A program made the translations under genes and the position numbers. The notes under the pieces were generated by a model, which made no database searches, was not told where the DNA came from, and saw nothing but the letters and a program-made list of their open reading frames with translations. From positions 248,001 to 312,000 of the forward strand of contig MTMI02000003.1 of the NCBI GenBank assembly GCA_002011165.2: 64,000 nucleotides of DNA, in the 5' to 3' direction. Shown here piece after piece: positions 18,499-28,164 of this stretch (position 1 is the stretch's first letter; each line of letters opens with the position of its first letter). Origin of the DNA: Candidatus Mnemosynella biddleae. Its GTDB lineage: Archaea; Halobacteriota; Archaeoglobi; Mnemosynellales; Mnemosynellaceae.

Positions 18499-18590
18499 GT
18501 TTAACTGTAGTTTCTTCAATCTTATTAAATGCACTGCGTTTCCTCTACTCCTTCCACATCTCAACAAAAAATCAATTTTTTGGAGTTCTC

Positions 18591-19310
18591 TCATAGCACT
18601 CCAGTCTCTTCAAGTAGCTCGAAATCCTCTAAGATCTCTCTTCCACCTTCAACTTCAACTTTGTGATCAAGATTTAGAAGGATGATTCTGTCTACGAGCT
18701 CTCTAAGAATGTCTGTCTCATGCGACGCAACAACCAAAGTACCCTCAAAATCTTTTAGCAACTTCAAAATGAGTCTTTTTGATTTTCCGTCCACACTCGA
18801 TGTTGGTTCATCTAGAAGAAGAACCTCGGGTTCATAGATCAGAATGCTTGCAATCTCAACCTTCTTTTTCTCTCCACCACTCAATCGGAAAGGTGGCTTA
18901 TCAAGAAAATTTTCCAGAGAGAATAGCTCGGAATATTTTTTAACAGCTCTTTCTAAATTCTTTTCGTCCCAATTTAACTGAAGTGGCACATATACAAGTT
19001 CATCTCTCACTGAAGGATTAAAAAGAAATTCATCTGGATTTTGAAAAGCGATCCCGACCTTCCTCCTTATGACTTCAATATTCCTCTTATTCGGCTCCAT
19101 TCCTAAAATTTCAACTCTCCCCTTTGTTGGTCGAAGGAGACCTCCGAGAAGGAACAAAAGTGTTGACTTTCCGCTACCATTTGCTCCGATAATTCCAACT
19201 CTCTCTCCACGTTTAATTTCGAGGGAGACATCATCTATTCCTATACTTCCATCAGGATACCAGTAAGATACTCTTTCTGTCTTTATTACCTTCAAATCAC
19301 CACCCACCAC
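18591..19310 (-). CDS. cbiO: ECF/CbiO-type ABC transporter ATP-binding protein
   Basis: This 239-residue ABC ATPase has Walker [10 protein letters not shown], signature [12 protein letters not shown], Walker [13 protein letters not shown] and the H-loop in VVASHETD. Its closest family is the ATPase of energy-coupling-factor transporters for cobalt or nickel. It is the last gene of the cbiM-cbiQ-ATPase operon and overlaps cbiQ by 19 bases. The start may be the GTG at 19310 or a TTG at 19295, which overlaps the cbiQ stop and stands four bases from GGTGGTGA. Confidence 0.88.
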   Translation of the reverse strand: MVGGDLKVIKTERVSYWYPDGSIGIDDVSLEIKRGERVGIIGANGSGKSTLLFLLGGLLRPTKGRVEILGMEPNKRNIEVIRRKVGIAFQNPDEFLFNPSVRDELVYVPLQLNWDEKNLERAVKKYSELFSLENFLDKPPFRLSGGEKKKVEIASILIYEPEVLLLDEPTSSVDGKSKRLILKLLKDFEGTLVVASHETDILRELVDRIILLNLDHKVEVEGGREILEDFELLEETGVL

Positions 19311-20023
19311 ACTACGACAAAAGTGAGGAGAAGGAGATAAATAAAATCAACTTTTCTCAATCTCCCACGATAATATGCTATTTCATCACCTCTTGCAAGC
19401 ATTGCCAGCTGTACTCTCTCCGCTTTCTCAAAACTTCTGATAAAGAATAATCCTATTGATTCTCCGCCTTTTCTCCATAAATCGAGGTGGCTTCCTTTTG
19501 CTACTCTTCTGCTTTCTCTTGCCATGAAAATCGAGATTAATTCTTGGAACATTAGAAGGATGTACCGATAGGCAATCCAAAGAGCAGAGACGAAAATTTT
19601 TGGAGCATGAAGAGATCGCAATGCTGAGCAAATCTCGCTGAAACTCGTACTCATTATCAACAGCTGAATGGCTGTGAGAGAGGCGATGACCCTGAGTGTG
19701 AAAAGAAATGGATAAAGTGGATCTTGGAAGAACAGAGGGAGGGTAATTGTGAACGAGAAAGATGAAAAAAGCCAAATACGGGTAATAATTTTTTTCAGAG
19801 ATATTTTTGAGAGTTTTGCGAGAGCAGTAAGTGTGAGAATTATGAAGATAATTTTTTGTGGCTCAAATGTAGAGATAGAGAGGAATATTAAAACTAAAGT
19901 GGTAAAAATCTTTATTCTCGCATCTACTGCGTGAAGGGCTCCTTTTTCAGAGTATTCATGAATGAAAAAGTTTTGAAAATACTTGGAAGCTTCTTTAAGT
20001 GACTTTTCAAGAATTACGTGCAT
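19292..20023 (-). CDS. cbiQ: ECF transporter T component (CbiQ/NikQ)
   Basis: This 243-residue membrane protein has about five hydrophobic segments. Its late cytoplasmic part contains ARESRRVAKG and FFIRSFEKAERVQLAMLARG; in EcfT proteins two short arginine-containing motifs, A-R-(S/G) and A-R-G, couple to the ATPase. ARES and ARG fit these. It links the substrate-binding CbiM to the ATPase and overlaps cbiM by 17 bases at its start. The metal carried is discussed under cbiM. Confidence 0.87.
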   Translation of the reverse strand: MHVILEKSLKEASKYFQNFFIHEYSEKGALHAVDARIKIFTTLVLIFLSISTFEPQKIIFIILTLTALAKLSKISLKKIITRIWLFSSFSFTITLPLFFQDPLYPFLFTLRVIASLTAIQLLIMSTSFSEICSALRSLHAPKIFVSALWIAYRYILLMFQELISIFMARESRRVAKGSHLDLWRKGGESIGLFFIRSFEKAERVQLAMLARGDEIAYYRGRLRKVDFIYLLLLTFVVVWWVVI

Positions 20024-20894
20024 ATTTCACCATACCATAGGCAAGAGCGAGAACCACAAGCGTTCCTATAGCTCCGGTAATTAAAGTCCCGAAATATGGA
20101 TCGAGCCCCGGAACTGTGTAATCCGGTAGTAATCCGGAATAAACTGAATAATCTGGTAATCCAAGCAATTCAGCAGCATTTTCGAGAGGCTCTGAATAAT
20201 TCACGAGTTCTGCTGTATAGGCAAAGAGAGGAGAGAGGATGACCATAACGAGGATTCCAAGGACTGCAATTTTTCCTGCAGGGGCTCTGTTCTCCAGTAT
20301 TTCGGGTCTTCTTGAGGATATATAACTCACAACTCCTGCGGTAATAGCTCCTTCCACGATTCCAAGAATTCCATGCCAAATCCCCATGACCGGAAGAGTT
20401 ATCTGCAACCCATATTTAAAGGAGGCTGAAATTCCAACCTCAAAACCAGCAAATAATGCTGCAAGAGTTATTCCAAGCCATCCTGCGATAAAGGATGCAA
20501 AAGTTTTTCCGAATTTTTCAAGAGCTTTATAGGTGTAATAGCCAGAGAAGACGCCCACTATTGCCATATTCCATACATTTGCTCCCCATGCTATGAGACC
20601 TCCATCTCCGAAGACGAGAGCCTGAATGGTTAAAACAACAGTCATGGCAAGACATCCAGCATAAGGACCAAGAAGTATTCCAGCAAGAGCTCCACCGACA
20701 AAGTGAGCGGAAGTTCCACCAGGAATTGGCCAGTTCAGCATTTGAGCTGCAAAAATAGCTGCTGCAACTATTCCAAATAATGAAGAGAGCTTTTCTTTCT
20801 TGAGACGATGGAGAGAGAGAGTCAATACACTCAGAGAGAGAAGTATAAAGACGATTGCAACAGAAATATCTAAATAGCTGTCTGGTATGTGCAT
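20007..20894 (-). CDS. cbiM: ECF transporter metal-binding component CbiM/NikM with fused PDGLE-type domain
   Basis: A 295-residue membrane protein. The first residues MHIPDSYLD include the conserved N-terminal His2, whose backbone and side chain hold Ni or Co in this family. The SAHFVGGALAGILLGPYAG region is also typical. The last about 80 residues (ELVNYSEPLEN... LLPDYTVPGL... one TM helix) are a PDGLE/CbiN-like auxiliary domain fused to CbiM, as in NikMN. The fusion and larC nearby favour nickel, but cobalt is possible. A GAGGTGAG ribosome site precedes the ATG, and a minus-strand TATA-like ATATAAATA lies at about 20936-20946. Confidence 0.88.
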   Translation of the reverse strand: MHIPDSYLDISVAIVFILLSLSVLTLSLHRLKKEKLSSLFGIVAAAIFAAQMLNWPIPGGTSAHFVGGALAGILLGPYAGCLAMTVVLTIQALVFGDGGLIAWGANVWNMAIVGVFSGYYTYKALEKFGKTFASFIAGWLGITLAALFAGFEVGISASFKYGLQITLPVMGIWHGILGIVEGAITAGVVSYISSRRPEILENRAPAGKIAVLGILVMVILSPLFAYTAELVNYSEPLENAAELLGLPDYSVYSGLLPDYTVPGLDPYFGTLITGAIGTLVVLALAYGMVKYARNS

Positions 20895-21088
20895 CTTCTC
20901 ACCTCGAATATCTCGAAGTTTCTTCTTACCTCTTGATATTTATATTCTTTTTGGTAACATTAATTTCATAAAAAGATAGACGGAATGAATAAGAAGGGGT
21001 GAATTCTAAAAATATTCTTAAACTGGTTTGAGTCTCAATCTTCTCTCGTTGAGATAAAACTATTCAAGGAAAAAAATAATGAGGGTGT

Positions 21089-21370
21089 TTATTTCAGTTT
21101 CTCGATGAGTTCATCAACGGTTATGGCAGGCATTGTAACAGTTCTAATCGTTCCTCTACTCGCAAGCTCGACCATCGCCTTCATAACCACTATGTTATCT
21201 TCCGCTTCGACGATATTCACGAAATCATACTCTCCAAAAACTGCATATTGCTCGAGAATTTTAACACCCATTGACTCGAGTTCTTGATTCACTTCTTTTA
21301 TTCTCTCTGGATTTTTCTTAAGAGTCTCCGCACCCTCATCAGTGAGGCGGGAGAGAATCACAAATTTCAT
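21089..21370 (-). CDS. GYD-domain protein
   Basis: This 93-residue protein of the GYD family has the signature FGEYDFVNIVEAED in the middle of a small alpha/beta barrel-like domain, with a C-terminal helix. Family members are short, often stand-alone, and of unknown biochemical role. It is monocistronic. Its start region faces the ThiF/MoeB gene on the other strand, about 65 bases away, so the two may share a control region. Confidence 0.85.
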   Translation of the reverse strand: MKFVILSRLTDEGAETLKKNPERIKEVNQELESMGVKILEQYAVFGEYDFVNIVEAEDNIVVMKAMVELASRGTIRTVTMPAITVDELIEKLK

Positions 21371-21436
21371 GATTTATCACCAAGAATTTATTTGCTGGGA
21401 GAACACTTAAAGGTTTCCTGTGGAGGATTCGAGATT

Positions 21437-22171
21437 ATGAGAGATGAGTTGAGCGTGAGAGAAAGAGAGAGATATGATCGACAAATCATGATTTTTGGAG
21501 AGAGAGGCCAAAAAAAGCTAAAAAAAGCAAAAATTTTTGTTGCAGGTCTTGGAGGTCTAGGTTCTCCAATTTCTATTTATCTCACCCTTGCTGGAATTGG
21601 AAGCATAAGAATTGTCGACTGTGATATAGTTGAGAGGAGCAATTTGAACAGACAGATTCTCCACTGGGAAGAAGATATTGGAAGAATGAAAAGTGAGTCA
21701 GCTGAAGAAAAACTCAAAGAAATGAATCCTGATGTAAAGATTGAAGCTCTTTATGAAGAAATAAATGAGGATAACATCTTCGAGCTTGTTGGAGACTCTG
21801 AAATCATAGTTGATGCAATGGACAATTTCGAGACAAGATATCTTCTGAATAAAGTTGCTATTGAGAAGAGAGTGCCACTTGTTCACGGAGCTGTTTACGG
21901 ATTTGAAGGAAGAATTACAACAATCATTCCTGGAGAGACTCCATGTCTGAGATGTATATATCCAAAAGCTCCACCCATAAGTAAATTTCCTGTTATAGGA
22001 ACTGCTCCCGGGATTATTGGAGTTATGGAGGCTAATGAAGTAATAAAACTCATTACAGGAGTTGGAGAAGTTTTAAAAGGAGTTCTTCTCATTTGGGACG
22101 GATTGGATTCAAGCTTTGAGAGGATGAAAATAGAGAGGAGAGATGATTGCAAAGAATGCTATCATCTGTGA
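21437..22171 (+). CDS. ThiF/MoeB/HesA-family adenylyltransferase (E1-like)
   Basis: A 244-residue E1-like enzyme that should adenylate the C-terminus of a ubiquitin-like sulfur carrier (MoaD, ThiS or a SAMP). The N-terminus has RYDRQIMIFGERGQ, the nucleotide fold GLGGLGSP, the catalytic-site NRQILHWEEDIG, and DAMDNFETR. Zinc ligands are CLRC and the C-terminal CKEC. The reading frame extends to 21284, but the ATG at 21437 follows GGAGGAT and gives the family N-terminus MRDELSVRERERYDRQ. The absence of a rhodanese domain fits archaeal MoeB/UbaA. No carrier gene is adjacent. Confidence 0.88.
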   Translation: MRDELSVRERERYDRQIMIFGERGQKKLKKAKIFVAGLGGLGSPISIYLTLAGIGSIRIVDCDIVERSNLNRQILHWEEDIGRMKSESAEEKLKEMNPDVKIEALYEEINEDNIFELVGDSEIIVDAMDNFETRYLLNKVAIEKRVPLVHGAVYGFEGRITTIIPGETPCLRCIYPKAPPISKFPVIGTAPGIIGVMEANEVIKLITGVGEVLKGVLLIWDGLDSSFERMKIERRDDCKECYHL

Positions 22172-22231
22172 ACTTCATTTATAAATTTTGGAAAATTTTA
22201 AATAAATCTGGTTAAATTTTATTTCCAGAAT

Positions 22232-22773
22232 ATGAGGCTCACGTTAACTTCAGTTTCTATCCTTCTGGCTATCATTTTACTCTTCGTCTCAGCTCTCAGT
22301 CTCTCTCCAATCGTTGATTCATTCTCCCAGTTTGAGGGAATTACAGAAACTGAGGGCTCTCTGATCAAAATAAATGGCAATGATTTTCAAACTTCACTCT
22401 TTCTCTCCTTTGAAGATTCGGATGATGACGGATTTGATGACTTAGCTGTGTTTACAATCAGAAATGAGGGAGACTTCAGTTTTAAAGGTAAAATTGTGAA
22501 CCTCAGCGTGACCCTTAATGACATTAAGTTTCTTGTTGAAAGAAGTGGAAATGGTATATAAGTTTCTACCATAATGAAGATGGAGATAATATACTTAGCA
22601 GTGGGGATATAGCTATTGGAAGAGTTAAGATTATTCATGGTTCAAGTAGTCTTGATGAAGGTGTCTTCACTGTCTCCAAAAATGATGAAAAGGAGATTAC
22701 TGTAAAATTGGAGTACTATGCGTATGCCTCAAACGACACATATCGAGTTTATTTTGAGATTGCTTCAGTTTAA
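22232..22773 (+). pseudogene. Secreted/membrane-anchored protein, broken by one frameshift
   Basis: The first frame (22232-22561) starts with a hydrophobic signal or anchor (LTLTSVSILLAIILLFVSAL), resembling an archaeal pilin-type or secreted protein. It continues through an acidic DSDDDGFDDLAVF stretch to FLVERSGNGI. A different frame resumes at about 22553 with YISFYHNEDGDNILSSGD and runs to a TAA at 22773, ending YRVYFEIASV. Joined, they form one protein of about 180 residues rich in beta strands, with acidic loops. One base is missing at GGTATATAAG. The 3' end overlaps the convergent DUF488 gene by 77 bases. Function unknown. Confidence 0.6.
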
Positions 22774-23296
22774 TAAGGGAGAGATCATAGATAAGTTTTC
22801 CTTTATCAACTCTTGCTTCTCTACTGAGCTTGTGCTCCACAATTTTTTCTTCATCAATGATATGAAGAACTTTGTATCCTCTGATAACAAGGAAATCGGA
22901 AAGGAGTTTTCGGTGACATCTCCAGAAAAACTTCTCAGCGCACATGAGAGCAGAAGTCTTATCGTTGATAATTTTTCTAAGTCTATCAAAATCTTTCTCA
23001 AAGTGCTCTGTGAGCATGTAATCAGCATAATTCCTGAATCCCTCAGTTCTTATTGCTATGTTTGGTGATTCCTTTAGTATTCTCTTTTTGTATCCTCCGA
23101 GTTCTGGAATCCAAAAATACTCTATCCCTCTTTCTTTAAGAAGGTATTTTAGATTCTCTCCTGAAAATTGAGAAAATTTAGAGGATGGAAATCTTCTTAT
23201 ATCTATTAGAGCATCAATGCTCCTCTTTTTGAGAAGCTTAAAGAAGTTTTGAAAATCTCTGTTTGAATGGCCGATTGTATAAACGATTTTCATCAA
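22697..23296 (-). CDS. DUF488 family protein
   Basis: This 199-residue DUF488 protein begins KIVYTIGHSNRDFQNFFKLL and has the family motifs DIRRFPSSKFSQF and LMCAEKFFWRCHRKLLSDFL. The conserved Cys and His residues of the latter suggest a possible catalytic or metal site. Biochemical function is not established for the family. The C-terminal 25 residues, coded over the end of the convergent broken gene, look atypical and may be an extension. Start ATG at 23296. Confidence 0.82.
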   Translation of the reverse strand: MMKIVYTIGHSNRDFQNFFKLLKKRSIDALIDIRRFPSSKFSQFSGENLKYLLKERGIEYFWIPELGGYKKRILKESPNIAIRTEGFRNYADYMLTEHFEKDFDRLRKIINDKTSALMCAEKFFWRCHRKLLSDFLVIRGYKVLHIIDEEKIVEHKLSREARVDKGKLIYDLSLIKLKQSQNKLDMCRLRHTHSTPILQ

Positions 23297-23353
23297 CTTC
23301 CCTTATAAATTTGGAGAGTTAAAAAAGTAATTGGAGATTGTATAAAATTATTT

Positions 23354-25225
23354 TTATTTTATTATATCCCTTTTTCCAGCACTTTTTCTAGCCATGAAAT
23401 AATCGAAAGCCAACATAGAGCTCAAAATTGCTAGACCCATTACTCCTGTAAGGGTTGAGGGGTGGAGAAGCATCAATCCAGCGATCACATAAACTGCACG
23501 CTCTGGTAGTGATAGCAATTTCTTGAAATAGCCTGTAAAGGCGATGGTGATGCTGATGACTCCAACTAAAGTGAACAACAGAATGGTTGGGAGACCAGCG
23601 AGCGAGCCTTTCATCAAGAGCACCGGATAATAAACAAAGACGTAGGGCACGACAAACGCAGGGAATGCCATCTTAATTGCGTTTATACCACTCTTAGTAA
23701 TGTCCGAGCCTGCAATGGCAGAAGAAACATAAAGCGCAAGTGCCACTGGAGGCGTGATTGTAGAGAATGTAGCAAAGTAGAAGATGAATAAATGTGCAGC
23801 AATTGGTTCAATTCCGAGTTTAACTACTGCAGATGCAATTGTAATAGCTACTATGAGGTAGGCAACTGTTGCAGGAAGACCCATTCCGAGAATGATGCTG
23901 GACATCATGATAATAACAAGTATTATGAATAGATTTCCTCCTGCCATGGCTTCTATTAGCAGAGACATCTTCACCCCAAGCCCAGTCATCATGATGACTC
24001 CATAGATTATACTAGCTGCAGCAATTGCAATCCCCATTTTCACCACGCGATTCATCGCCTCATAAACCCCATCCACAAATCCAGAAGGGGTTAATCTTGT
24101 CTCTTTTCTCATCAGGGAAACTATAATAGCTACAAGAATTGAATAAGCGGCCGCTCTAACTGGAGCATATCCGGAGATTATTGCAATAGTGAGAACAACC
24201 AAGGGAATTGCAGTATGTCCGTATTTCTTGAATGCCTCTCTTGCAGATACCACCTCAAGTTGATTGACATAATTTCCTGATCTAGCTATCCGTGCTGAAG
24301 AGTCGAGATATACAAAAAGAAGGAGAGCAAGGAAATAAAGAAAAGCTGGAATAAATGCCGAGATAACAATATCCCGATATGGAATTCCGAGAAGGTCAGC
24401 CATGATGAAAGCGGCTGCTCCCATCACAGGAGGCATTACAAGTGCTCCTGCAGCCGCTGTGGCAATAATTGCAGCGGATTTCTCCGGAGTGAAGCCATAT
24501 CTTCTGAGAGAGGGCATCAAGGCACTCCCTGTAAGAGCGGCATTTTCAGGAGCGCTTCCAGAAACCATACCTAAAAACATGTTGCTGACTACTGCTACTA
24601 TTCCGGGACCTCCCTTAACTCTAGTGAGAGAAGAGAGACCGTCTGTAATCAGCTTTGTAACCTTAATTTTTCCAAATATTGAACCCATTATATTAAAGGC
24701 AATCACATAAGTTGCCGCAATACTCATGGGAAGACTCCAAAGACCTTCTCTGGTCATATAGAGATAGCCTACCAACATATCAAATGGATACTTTCCGGGA
24801 TTCCACATGCCAGGAAGATAACTTCCGAAGAATGCGTATAGCAGAAAAACAATTGCCATTATTGCCAGAGGTTTCCCAATCATCTTCCATGTAAGAATGA
24901 CAATTGAGCTGAGTAATAATATGCCGAACACAAGTTCCATTGGCTCAGCTATTCCCGCTCTGTAAGCAATGTCCACATAATTAAGAGAAATGTAAAGAAT
25001 TGGCACAAAAATGGCAATTAATATGATCAAGAGTATGATTCTACCGATTCTGCTCTCACGCTCTTTTATGAAGTTAAGGAATGCAAGTAACATAACCACC
25101 TGAAGAAAAAGACTATTCTGAAGAAAAGCATCGAAGGGGTACGTGAGGAAACTGTATAAAAATATTAGACCGTAGCCAAGGGCTACGGCCTTTGAAACAT
25201 TCTCAATCGAATCTTCAATCTTCAT
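23354..25225 (-). CDS. TRAP transporter fused permease (4TM+12TM), TAXI type
   Basis: This 623-residue, highly hydrophobic protein combines the small (DctQ-like) and large (DctM-like) permease parts. The large part has the family sequences GNMFLGMVSGSAPENAALTGS-like and IILGMGLPATVAYLIVA, and STITPPVALALY. It imports an organic acid using an ion gradient, with the substrate delivered by the TAXI binding protein encoded 30 bases upstream. The substrate is unknown; TAXI systems take up dicarboxylates, glutamate and others. It is the second gene of a two-gene operon inside the catabolic island. Confidence 0.92.
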   Translation of the reverse strand: MKIEDSIENVSKAVALGYGLIFLYSFLTYPFDAFLQNSLFLQVVMLLAFLNFIKERESRIGRIILLIILIAIFVPILYISLNYVDIAYRAGIAEPMELVFGILLLSSIVILTWKMIGKPLAIMAIVFLLYAFFGSYLPGMWNPGKYPFDMLVGYLYMTREGLWSLPMSIAATYVIAFNIMGSIFGKIKVTKLITDGLSSLTRVKGGPGIVAVVSNMFLGMVSGSAPENAALTGSALMPSLRRYGFTPEKSAAIIATAAAGALVMPPVMGAAAFIMADLLGIPYRDIVISAFIPAFLYFLALLLFVYLDSSARIARSGNYVNQLEVVSAREAFKKYGHTAIPLVVLTIAIISGYAPVRAAAYSILVAIIVSLMRKETRLTPSGFVDGVYEAMNRVVKMGIAIAAASIIYGVIMMTGLGVKMSLLIEAMAGGNLFIILVIIMMSSIILGMGLPATVAYLIVAITIASAVVKLGIEPIAAHLFIFYFATFSTITPPVALALYVSSAIAGSDITKSGINAIKMAFPAFVVPYVFVYYPVLLMKGSLAGLPTILLFTLVGVISITIAFTGYFKKLLSLPERAVYVIAGLMLLHPSTLTGVMGLAILSSMLAFDYFMARKSAGKRDIIK

Positions 25226-25255
25226 GCACTGACTCCTAGGCCATAGTGGTCAACT

Positions 25256-26251
25256 TTATGCTGGTATCAACTTCTCGGGAATGCTAACTCCAATCTCCTG
25301 ATAATACTTCACAACCCCAGGATGCACAGGTATCGGTGCATTTAGCACAAGCTCTGGCTCGAGATCCTTTGCAGGGGCATAAGACGATGCTAATTCGTCT
25401 TTATTCTCATAAATTGCTTTGACAAACTGATATACGAAATCCTCTGGAAGGTCCTCTCTCGCAACAACCAGAGTCCAGACCACCGGGACTTTAGCAGTAC
25501 TTGTTCCCTCATACTGCTGACCGAAATCATACTCTGTAATGCTAACATAGGGCAATGCATCTTTTATTTTCTGTGCTTCTTCATCAGTTAGAGAGAGCAC
25601 TTTAAGTTGTTTTGAAAGAGCAAGATCCTTGTACTGTGCCGCAAATGTTGTAGTGGCAGCAGCATCTATTTCTCCCTTAGAAAGAGCAACTGCGGCATCA
25701 GTATGAGTTAGGTATACAGGCTGAACTTCAATTCCAAGAGCCTCGAAAATACTCATGGCGAGTGTTTCGGTTAGAGAGCCTCTTGTGAGGACACTAACTC
25801 TCTTCCCCTGAAGATCAGAAAGAGAATTTATCTGAGAATCTGCCGGAACCAGCACATGGAAGTAAGTTGGCGGAAGAAGCGGGAGCACAGAATAAACCTT
25901 CTTGCCTGGAGAATCAAAGGGTGCTTCTCCGTTCAACATTTTCAGTGCATGGATTGAAGACACGACTCCCATATCTCCATACCCAGAGTGAAGTTTCTTT
26001 GCGTTGTCAACAAATCCCTGTGTGGCTTCAAGAGTGAAGGTTACACCAGGCATTGCTGTTTCCATAATCTTTATTAGAGCCAATCCATATTGATATCCAC
26101 CGCCTCCAGAGAGTCCACCAAGAAACTTAACATTCGTCACTGAGGGTGCACTCGGAGCAGCAGGCTGCTGTTGTTCAACGCATCCAGAAAAGACAATGGC
26201 AAAGACCAGCAGAAGAGAGCCGGCAACAACCAATGTATTCTTTTTATTCAT
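25256..26251 (-). CDS. TAXI-family TRAP substrate-binding lipoprotein
   Basis: This 331-residue extracytoplasmic binding protein has a lipoprotein signal: a short basic start, a hydrophobic core and the lipobox FSGC (Cys at about 24), then a Gln/Pro/Ala-rich linker. The mature part carries TAXI features: FLGGLSGGGGYQYGLALIKIM, the mid-protein LQGKRVSVLTRGSLTE, and DAAATTTFAAQYKDL. It follows a GGAGGGGTG site and precedes the permease gene. The gene diverges from the class II aldolase, so the two share about 130-200 bases of control region containing several AT-rich TATA-like blocks. Confidence 0.92.
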   Translation of the reverse strand: MNKKNTLVVAGSLLLVFAIVFSGCVEQQQPAAPSAPSVTNVKFLGGLSGGGGYQYGLALIKIMETAMPGVTFTLEATQGFVDNAKKLHSGYGDMGVVSSIHALKMLNGEAPFDSPGKKVYSVLPLLPPTYFHVLVPADSQINSLSDLQGKRVSVLTRGSLTETLAMSIFEALGIEVQPVYLTHTDAAVALSKGEIDAAATTTFAAQYKDLALSKQLKVLSLTDEEAQKIKDALPYVSITEYDFGQQYEGTSTAKVPVVWTLVVAREDLPEDFVYQFVKAIYENKDELASSYAPAKDLEPELVLNAPIPVHPGVVKYYQEIGVSIPEKLIPA

Positions 26252-26449
26252 TTTTCTTCACCCCTCCGTTCTTAAATACACATCTCAGTTGGGATTCAAA
26301 CCAATAAAGTTGGGAGCATAAGTGATATTAAAATATATCGCCCATTCGGTTAAATTATTAATCACCTTCAATTTTATTATCACTTGATTTTTGAAGTGTG
26401 GAAAAATATAATAAGAAAGAGAATTATGCAATTCATTCTGGTGTTTTGT

Positions 26450-27046
26450 ATGAGCTACGAAGAGTATAAAAAGGAGATTGTTGAGGTTGCCAGAAAAGCA
26501 TACGCAAGAGGATTGGTTCCGGGTTCTAGCGGAAATATCAGCATGAAGATGCCCGATACTGATCTCGTGATGATTAAAGCATCAGGAGTGCCTTTTAGGG
26601 ATATGACTGAAGATGACATAGTCACGATGGATCTTGATGGAAATGTCGTGGAAGGGAGCAAAAAACCCTCAAAAGAGTTCAGATTTCACTTGGGTATTTA
26701 TCGGGTTAGAGCGGATGTTGGTGCGGTTCTTCATGTGCACTCTCCTTTTGCAACTCTCTACGCTGTTCTCGGGAGACCTATACCATTAGTAGCGGTTCAA
26801 GCTGAAGCGCGAGTATGCTCCACACCAGTTGTGGATTTTGCTCCTGCCGGAAGTGAAAAACTAGCAGAAATGGTTATAAATGCTTACAGAGACCAGAAGA
26901 CTAACGTAATTCTCCTTCGAAATCACGGTGTTGTGATAGCGGAAAAAGATCTCAGAGAGGCTTTAAACCTTGCTGAGACAATTGAAGATACAGCGTTAAT
27001 TGCTGCATTTTACGAAATTATCTCGGGATTGCAAAAAGAAAAATAA
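26450..27046 (+). CDS. Class II aldolase/adducin-family protein (fuculose-phosphate aldolase-like)
   Basis: A 198-residue zinc aldolase of the FucA/RhaD/AraD superfamily. The first metal-ligand pair is in VLHVHSPFA, the third His is in LRNHGVV, and the catalytic glutamate is probably in SKEFRFH. The SSGNIS motif binds phosphate. Family members cleave sugar-phosphates to dihydroxyacetone phosphate or a hydroxyacid plus an aldehyde, or epimerise ribulose-5-phosphate. The frame extends to 26384, but the ATG at 26450 gives the usual N-terminus MSYEEYKKEI. In archaea some members act in aromatic amino acid or sugar routes. Here the neighbours suggest a catabolic substrate. Confidence 0.87.
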   Translation: MSYEEYKKEIVEVARKAYARGLVPGSSGNISMKMPDTDLVMIKASGVPFRDMTEDDIVTMDLDGNVVEGSKKPSKEFRFHLGIYRVRADVGAVLHVHSPFATLYAVLGRPIPLVAVQAEARVCSTPVVDFAPAGSEKLAEMVINAYRDQKTNVILLRNHGVVIAEKDLREALNLAETIEDTALIAAFYEIISGLQKEK

Positions 27047-27055
27047 GAGAGTTAT

Positions 27056-28141
27056 TCAGAGGTCTACTGAGACTCCAAGACCTGGCTTACCAGACAATTT
27101 TAGTTCCCCATTTTCTATTTTCAGACCCTCAATTGGACTATTCTCCAGGAAAATTACTGAGCGTCCAAGTTCACTAACTGTAATCACGGGTGTTGAGGAG
27201 AAGATATGCAGGCTTGCTGCATCGAGTATACATGTCTGAGCAATGTAAGTACCGATATTGCATTCAAGACCCCCTTCCTCCGCTACAACAGAATATCTTT
27301 GAACTGCTCTTATTCCTCCTAATCCCGTGATCTTTAGTGCGAGCATGTCTGCTGCTCTCTCGTTCACTATTTTCATCAGAAACTCTGGTTTCACACTCTC
27401 ATCCGCAACTATTGTTATTTCAGTACTCCTCGTAACTTCCTTTAGACCTTCAATATCATTAGCTAAAACTGGTTGCTCTATGAAATCTACCCCAACTTTC
27501 TCAAGTTTTCTGATTATTTTCTTTGACTTCTTTGCATTAACCCAGCTTTCTCCGACATCAATATTGAGCAATATTTTATCGCCTACTGCTTCTCTTATGG
27601 CTCTTACTCTCTCAACATCCATGGTTGGATCATCTCCAACTTTCATCTTCAACACTGTAACTCCATTTCTTAGGTATTCTTCGGCTATTCTTCCAGCCTC
27701 CTCCGGGGATACAAGAGGGATAAGTGAGGACGGGATTGCACGTTTTCCTGGTATTATCCCTCCCAATAACTCATACACAGGAACGCCAAGTGTTTTTCCA
27801 ACAATATCATGAAGTGCTAAGTCAATCGCAGCAAGAACAAAATTGCGTAGCTTCAAGCTCTTTGAAACTTTTCGAAGAATATACTCAATGTTAAATGGAT
27901 TCTCATTTACCAACATCGATCTTACTCTGGACTCAAAGAGCTTGGCAACCATCTCGGGAGTTTCAGGTATTTTTAGCGGAAATGCAGCCTCCCCATATCC
28001 TTTTGTTCCATCATCACAGATTACTTCAATTACTACTGTATTCAGATTTGTCTGTGATACAACCTCAGCTTTCTTTGCACTCTGATACGGAATTTTCAAC
28101 TTCACACTTAGTGGTACTGCTTTAATATCCTTTATCTGCAT
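27056..28141 (-). CDS. Enolase-superfamily enzyme, mandelate racemase/muconate-lactonizing group
   Basis: This protein of about 361 residues has a capping domain and a TIM barrel. The catalytic set of the muconate-lactonizing subgroup is visible: K-x-K in VLKMKVG, metal ligands D in NIDVGES, E in IEQPV and D in VADES, then the second base lysine in LALKITGLGG. The family includes cycloisomerases, dipeptide epimerases and o-succinylbenzoate synthase; the substrate cannot be read from motifs. The ATG at 28141 with AAAGGG is preferred to the ATG at 28168, which overlaps the upstream gene. It ends 9 bases from the convergent aldolase. Confidence 0.88.
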   Translation of the reverse strand: MQIKDIKAVPLSVKLKIPYQSAKKAEVVSQTNLNTVVIEVICDDGTKGYGEAAFPLKIPETPEMVAKLFESRVRSMLVNENPFNIEYILRKVSKSLKLRNFVLAAIDLALHDIVGKTLGVPVYELLGGIIPGKRAIPSSLIPLVSPEEAGRIAEEYLRNGVTVLKMKVGDDPTMDVERVRAIREAVGDKILLNIDVGESWVNAKKSKKIIRKLEKVGVDFIEQPVLANDIEGLKEVTRSTEITIVADESVKPEFLMKIVNERAADMLALKITGLGGIRAVQRYSVVAEEGGLECNIGTYIAQTCILDAASLHIFSSTPVITVSELGRSVIFLENSPIEGLKIENGELKLSGKPGLGVSVDL

Positions 28142-28164
28142 AATAATCCCTTTTTTAGAGAGTT

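Noticed and set aside
26384..26449. N-terminal extension of the class II aldolase
   Set aside because: The family N-terminus begins at 26450; earlier codons overlap the promoter.
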